Positions 58,303-64,000 of a stretch of 64,000 nt of DNA are shown here, piece after piece. Within the stretch, counting starts at the first letter, position 1. The number at the start of each line of letters is the position of its first letter. The notes beneath the pieces are model-generated. The model was not told the origin of the DNA. It saw nothing but the letters and a program-made list of their open reading frames with translations, and ran no database searches. The DNA comes from Phylloscopus collybita (lineage: Eukaryota; Chordata; Aves; Passeriformes; Phylloscopidae), in contig JAJNNQ010000045.1 in the NCBI GenBank assembly GCA_027886175.1, positions 1,231,001 to 1,295,000 on the forward strand, in the 5' to 3' direction. Made by a program: the position numbers and the translations under genes.

Positions 58303-61275
58303 CATGAGCTCACCCACCTCTTGCACCAAGGCTTTGAAAGGTTTGTATCAATCCTGTTTTGATGAGAGTCCCCAAGGGTGTTTTAAATGCACTTAACTTG
58401 ATTAGGTCTCCCTGGATTGTTTGCTTTTCCAAGCACCCTGGTTAGGGAGAGTGGAACAAAAGCCTGGCCAGCTCTCAGGAGCTCCTTTATTGATCCCCAC
58501 TCATCCTGAAGGTGGTGAAGCTCCCACTGACATCAGTGAGAGCTCTTGGCCTGGGTGAGAGATGAGTGTGCTATATGTTTATTTAAAAATAAACAAAGTG
58601 AACTGAGTCAAAGACAGAGGCGGGGGATTTGGAGCACCATTTGGGGAAAAAGAAAGAAAAGGAAAAAGTGCTTTATTCCAGCCCAGGGAAGGCTTTGGGA
58701 CCAGAATGGTTCAGTGATTAGGGGCTGATTTGACTTCATCCTATTCCTGCTTCAAATTTCAACTCTGCTAATGGATATTTTTTGGGAAGCATAGCCAGAG
58801 AGGATTCCTGAGTTACAGCTACCCACATGTTTTCTGTAAGAGCCAACCAGTTTTAATAACCACTTCCAATAACTGCAGACCCCGGGTGGTTTCAGGCCCA
58901 TTGCACCCTCCAGAAAGGTTTTACAGCACAGGCCATCACCAGTGTCCCACTCCTGCAGACCTTTGCTCACACACCAGAACCCCTGACAAAGATTGCTCTT
59001 CATCACCTTGTCCTTCTTTCTCTTCCCAAAAAAGCAGTAACAACATTTTTTTATTACCAAGCCCTTTTAGAGCTTCAAATACAGCCAACAGAGGAAAACA
59101 AAACAAAAAAATATAACTACAAAAGGCAGTCCCACAGCTGAAACTAATAGAGACCATATTTCTGTAAGTATGTGCATTTAAGTGTTTCAGGTTTAGGAGA
59201 AGATACCCTTTGCCAAAAATGTGGCAGCTATATTTGCTGGTCTCTATGGGAAATGTTATAAAGAATCAAAAGCAAACAAATTTTCCTTTCAAATAAACTT
59301 GACCCGTATGTTTCAGACATGTGGTTCCCTTTGAATCCTTGTCCCCTTTGATGGTGTTACATACTTTCCCCTCTTTAAGAGCAAATAGTTTGTTGTTATA
59401 GCAATTCTTTCCCACAACTCTACAGTGAGAGCCCCCCTGGTTTCCAGATCCTGCAAGTCCTCCCTCCTTGGCCACAGCTTCTCCAGGGATGCCCCAAGCC
59501 TTTGCAATAGTCCTGCAGGCAATCTTTGGCCACTGCACTGCCATTGCTGCAGCTGGGGACAAAATAATCCAGGTGGCAGATCCCTCAACTTCCCTGATTT
59601 CAGAGGAATTCAGGATTCACTAGGGAACTCCTGTCAGCCCCTGCCCTTTTATGTTCACTCCTCTTGCACTCACTGATGCCCTTTCTTGCCCCAAGCAATT
59701 TCTGTGGAATTAGCTCTTGCCTTCCTCCTCTAGCTGGGAGGAGAATTGTTTCAGATATCTGAAAAAAACCCCTTGTTTCACTGCAGCTTACACAACTTTT
59801 GGGTGGTTTACAACTCCAGCTGTGACTCCACTTGAATTGCAGTTTGTTTAGAAATGAACATCACCCAACCTAACACGTTGGGCAGCAGGTTTCCAAAGCA
59901 CCACACTGGACTGTTCAGCAGGACTGAGTGAGAATATAAAGAAGTAATTCCTGCTAACCTCTGGATACTGCTCTTCTGGATAACATACATGAGAGGAAAA
60001 AGTCCTACCTCGTCTGCTCTGCAGGGTGGAACAGACAGGTAGCTCTCATGAGAATTTCACCTTGCACAATAAATGAGGGAGGACCTCTCACATCAGTTCT
60101 GTGGGTCATCTAAAAGCTAAGAATATTCAATTTCTTAGACAGGCTGGAGGCTGCAAGAGGAATCTGTCTTTTTGCTCTTCTTCTCTCCTTCCTTCCTTCC
60201 TTGAGAAATAAATTTCTCTCTTATTCAGCCATTGCACAGAGACTCGGAATCAGCTCCGGGCTTGGGGAATGCAGATCCCAAAGAAAGGCTTGGGAATGCC
60301 TCTGCATGCAGGGCAGCCAGGATGGGACCACCAGCAGCAGCCCTGGAAAAGGGGAACACTGGCTTTTCTCAACTCTGCTAGATCTGTCCTCTGCCTGTAC
60401 CACCTTCCTTGAGGCTCAACACTTGTCAAAGTATTTCATACCTGAGACAACATATAAAATAATACATTTTAATTTCTATATTTCATCTCTATTATATTCA
60501 TATTGTACACAGAAATATCTTAGCAGTAGGCTCGCTGCCCAGTGAGGCACTCTTGGGCTCTAACAAATTTTCATTCAATAAGCAAAAAACCCCAGAAAAC
60601 ACCAGGAAAACCTCCCTGACAAATGTGCCTGTTCACAGGGCTTTCACTAGCTGAGTTCAGAATGACAAATGAAAGCTTCAGATCCATTTTTTGTTTTCAA
60701 TAAAAATCTTGTTGAACAGTGTCATGAATATTCATGTTTTTGGCACAGCTCCACACTAAACAAGAAGAGCCAACTCAAACAAGAAAACAAAAGTCCACTT
60801 GGCTGTACAAAAGGATGAACTGGATTTTGGACATGAAACCACACACTTAGGGAAAGGTAGAAATCTCAAGTTCTAGTGCAACCAGCTTATTCACTTACAT
60901 AATTACCTGTATCAGAATAAAAATTTTAATTGAAATGAAAATTTAAAAAAAAAAAATAACCCAAAAAACCAAAGAAGTCTAATTATCAAGCACAATCAGC
61001 TTTACCCACCAGGTCAGCACCACTCATTTGGAATCTTACAAGAAACTTTTCTCTAAGGGTGCTTTGAGCCTTAGAAACACGCTGGGAAGATGTTAAAAAG
61101 CATAAATGGCCAGATTTGAAGAATTTCCTATAAAAATCAATCCAGATTCCAATTTTCTCCAAAATACCCATCTGAAATGAATTCTCACACATGGCTCTTT
61201 CTGCTCTGAATAATGAAGCTCTAATATAAAACAGAGGATAGCTGGCCTTTTTTTTATTTTTTTTTGGGATACTAC
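58303..61275. other. Non-coding stretch between duplicated copies
   Basis: Unique sequence with a (CCTT)n run of about four units near 60186-60202 and a palindrome at 58576-58595. No gene is recognised. Confidence 0.5.
58576..58595. promoter_or_regulatory. 20-bp palindrome with inverted FOX-type sites
   Basis: TGTTTATTT (58576-58584) and AAATAAACA (58587-58595) are perfect inverse copies around AA. Each arm fits the forkhead core (ATAAACA). AT-rich palindromes also arise by chance, so function is a guess. Confidence 0.3.
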
Positions 61276-61552
61276 GAACATGCTCAGATTGGGTTAAACT
61301 CCATTTATGTTTCTTGTTTTTGATAGAAAAATGTTTTTATGTTTCTGGAAAAGACAAAAGGTAAAACCAGTTCTCCATTAAACAAACGCTTGAATACACT
61401 TCAATACTGGCAACTGTGAATTTCAGTACAATTGACCAATATTCCTACATTTGGAAAGACTCAATTACCACAGTCCTCGTGCCTTTTTCCTCCCCTTTTC
61501 TCTCACGTTGCTGAATCAGTTGTGTATTTGGTGAAAAGGCAAATCACAGAGC
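61276..61552 (+). repeat. Direct duplication, copy 2
   Basis: 277 bases matching 58029-58302. Copy 2 lacks the left arm of the inverted repeat that spans the start of copy 1, so its left border falls inside the loop side of that hairpin. Its right border is at 'aaatcacagagc', after which the two copies are unrelated. Confidence 0.93.
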
Positions 61553-63381
61553 AAATGTAACCAGTCCAGGAGGCCCTTTAAGCACCATTGGAATGATTAT
61601 CAAAGTTACATTCCTTTTCCTTTCAGATGCTTTTTTTGAGCAGAGGACACGTGGATTTTTCACCTGCTTTTGCCATGAATCTGTTAAATTCCCTCCCTGA
61701 AGAGCCAGGGCTGAGAGAAGAACACAGGGACAGCAGCAGTGGGATACCTGGAGGCAGATGCAGTTACACAACCCAACGGGACAACCACTGCCTTTCTGAG
61801 CTGCCTGGAACACAAAGTTCCCGACCGTTTCCCATTCCCTGGAATTGCTCCTGCATCCAGCTGAGAGCTGGCCATGACTCACCCTCATTTGGGGAGATGA
61901 GAACAGAGCTGTTATGAGATGAGAACAAGAGAGTGGCTCTTACCTAACACATCTCCTGTACGCCCCCAAAGCGACACCTTCTGCTCCTGCTTTTACTGGC
62001 AGGGACAAAGGAGCAGCCCCCAAAGCAGAGCCAGGAATATTTAAACCACAGCAAGCTGCAGGATTGAAATAACCCTGCAGAGGCACAAGAGCAGCACCCT
62101 ATCAACTGGGCAAGCACTTTCAACAACTTCCACTGCAGTGCCAGCACATCCCCATGTGCAGATGAAGCATTTCAGAAAGCACAGCCCTGATTTAGAGAGT
62201 CCCTGCACATGAGGACACAGAGCTCTGCAGGAAACCCTCGCGCAGAACTGGGGCTCACAGCCTGCACCCTGCAAACACTGCTGTCCACGCACAGCATCTT
62301 GAATGCCAGCACCCCAATCAAATGCTCTGTCAGGCTAAACTCTGCCTGATTTTAGTGCAAGGTGGTACAGAGTCATTTCCTCCTGGGAAACCTCTGGAGG
62401 AGTTAATAGAGATGAACCTAAGAGGGCTGTAAAGATGTTTAATGAGGCTCCATCTAAAATCCTACAGAATGTAACACAGAACACGCAAGCCCTCTTCTTG
62501 TAGATAATGATTAGATGTTTTAATTATTTCTTTTTAATTTTTTTTTTTACTCTAAGATGAAAAGATAATTGCCACATTTATCAAATAATTGTGATAAGAA
62601 GCAGGGAAAACCCTAGAAAACACTTGCAGGGAGAGGTTTTCCTGGAGAATTTTTCCTTTCAAGAAGAAGCAGACCTCAGAGCTGTGCCTGGCAGGAGTGT
62701 CACAGGGGTGTGGGGACTCAAAGCCAGCTGCCCATGCTGGGAGGAACTGGTAACACTTTATTCTGCATCTGCATCACTCACAGAGGATCTGAGGAACAGC
62801 AGTCTGGAGCTAACTGGGTAGCAGAGCCTCGTGGAGGGGACTTGGGCTACTGCAGCTCTGTAGAGCTTTTCATGAGACATTTGGGGATTTTAAGGCAACA
62901 AACCAGAAGTACTAACACAGAGAGAGAACTGCTACTCCCTTCATCAGTGTTCCCAAAAAGGTTGGGAGAGATTTTGAACAACTGCCAAAAGTTCATGGGA
63001 TCAATTCCACTCCAAAATGGAGCTGCTTAAGAGCAAAACCAAAGTTTGCATGCCTCATCTGCTGTTAGATCCCATTCCCCCACAGCACTCACCAACACCC
63101 AGCCAGGGACTGTTTCACCCTGAAGTATGTGAAATCTAATTAAACATGGGCAGGAATAAAAGAGGAGTTGAAGTAGCTGCCATAAAATTCCCCGTGTGCT
63201 GAAAGGTGACACCAGTGACACACCAGGGCAAGAGCCCTGCAGTTCACTGCTCTCCACCCAGCACAATCATGGCATGTATTTGCACAGCTCTGGCATCCAG
63301 TAGGTGTGCACAGTGAATAAAAGGGACACGTTGCAGTGGGGTTTATGTCAATGTTTTCTTTGAGTAAGAAATAAAGCAGCA
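61553..63381. other. Non-coding stretch, no gene recognised
   Basis: Unique sequence. A plus-strand frame at 61627-61917 starts right after a good acceptor-like 'ccttttcctttcag', but there is no convincing donor and no domain. No repeats are recognised. Confidence 0.5.
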
Positions 63382-63395
63382 GTTACCATAGCAAT
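63382..63395. promoter_or_regulatory. RFX X-box-like motif
   Basis: GTTACCATAGCAAT agrees with the RFX X-box consensus (GTTGCCATGGCAAC) at 11 of 14 positions, keeping both half-sites in palindromic arrangement. RFX factors act in cilia and other genes, but no promoter or gene is visible here. Confidence 0.35.
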
Positions 63396-64000
63396 GGACA
63401 GAGAGCCCATCACCTGATGCTATGAAAATTAAAGAATGCAGGCTGGAGATGACAGCACAGCCCCACTTCAGTAACACAAAGAGGGATGAGGCATATTAAT
63501 TTCTGCACAACCATTCAGGATTTCTTTAAAGATCTTTCAGAAGATATTAACATTAACCAGCTGTCACTATCTACAGCCAGCTGATAAAATCTTCATTCAG
63601 CTCTCTCAGTATTTCTGCCCAGTACAAATTACAGTAACATTGTCTCAGACAGATAAGAGAAAATTTCTTCAGCAGTACCCTTGAGTCTGGGAAAGGGAGA
63701 TCACGCACCATCCTCACGTGCTCTGCCCAGGCTGGATTGTCACCTGCAATGTCCTGTCTGGGGCACTGACAGCCAGCAGGAAAGGCACTGGGGGGCTCCT
63801 GGGAAGGTCACTGTCACCCAGCTCAGCCCTGAGCACCTCAGCCCCCAGCTCCTGGTGTTCCCCTCCAGACTCTGCTGTGAGGCTGAGCGCCTTCCCTCTG
63901 GAACTGCCACTCCCATGGATCCTGAGGACCCTCCCACACACCAAAATCCTGCCTCAAGGACCCAAAGCCACCTCCACTGCTGGGATGTCACCTGCAGGGC
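63396..64000. other. Non-coding stretch
   Basis: Unique sequence, G+C-richer after 63700, with short chance frames on the minus strand running to the edge. Nothing is recognised. Confidence 0.5.

Noticed and set aside
61627..61917. Frame starting directly after a good splice acceptor
   Set aside because: No donor of quality follows, and the residues match no family I know.
1..64000. CRISPR arrays, bacterial operons, rRNA, tRNA or known microRNAs
   Set aside because: None seen. The direct repeats present are minisatellites and duplications without the repeat-spacer regularity of CRISPR, and the window is vertebrate DNA.

Overview
The window looks like ordinary avian nuclear DNA, most likely from a songbird. 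The evidence is: seven remnants of CR1 LINE 3' ends with the bird-typical tail wording; several short solo LTRs, three of them with 6-bp target-site duplications or near-duplications as made by class II (ERVK-like) retroviruses; three decayed MIR-type SINE relics; a moderate G+C content; and no bacterial, organellar or viral gene organisation. I could not recognise a protein-coding gene, rRNA, tRNA or known microRNA anywhere on either strand. All open frames are short (310 codons at most), lack recognisable domains, and the longest lie inside LTRs or simple repeats. I therefore read the window as intergenic or deep-intronic sequence, not a gene cluster.

Layout. Bases 1-9000 are unique sequence with three CR1 tails (452-600, 3985-4041, 4729-4857) and one MIR relic (1095-1205). 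At 8900-9200 an AT-rich block carries a 50-bp segment bounded by a near-ideal splice acceptor and a donor. Poly-G and poly-C tracts (9272-9283, 9402-9419) precede a solo LTR (9532-9834, minus strand). A second MIR relic lies at 10900-10992, a 51-bp minisatellite at 13947-14225 and a 16-bp repeat at 15321-15400. The main retroviral cluster is at 20938-22212: a minus-strand solo LTR with a perfect duplication, then a plus-strand LTR of the same family split by a solo LTR of the 9532-9834 family. A CR1 follows at 22671-22915. Bases 25730-25880 have the look of a developmental enhancer, with two octamer sites and TAATTA cores.

Bases 26000-36000 are mostly featureless apart from a palindrome cluster (31872-31960), weak exon-like segments and a CCAAA-rich repeat. 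At 36267-36591 there is a large pentanucleotide array, directly beside an LTR with CCAAT and TATA elements whose promoter points into it. Two copies of another LTR-like family lie at 42705-43275 and 46809-47365. The first has lost about two thirds of its C on the plus strand while its G is unchanged, which is what cytidine-deaminase editing of a retroviral cDNA leaves. Further on are CR1 tails (47425, 51640, 57735), an enhancer-like block with inverted NKX2-type sites (55080-55300), a minisatellite (55866-55993), a 275-bp direct duplication (58029-58302 and 61276-61552), a FOX-type palindrome (58576-58595) and an RFX-like X-box (63382-63395).

There is no gene pathway to describe. The biology visible here is retroelement history (nesting, solo-LTR formation, likely DNA editing), tandem repeat growth and candidate regulatory elements. 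All family names come from recognition of sequence patterns without a database search.
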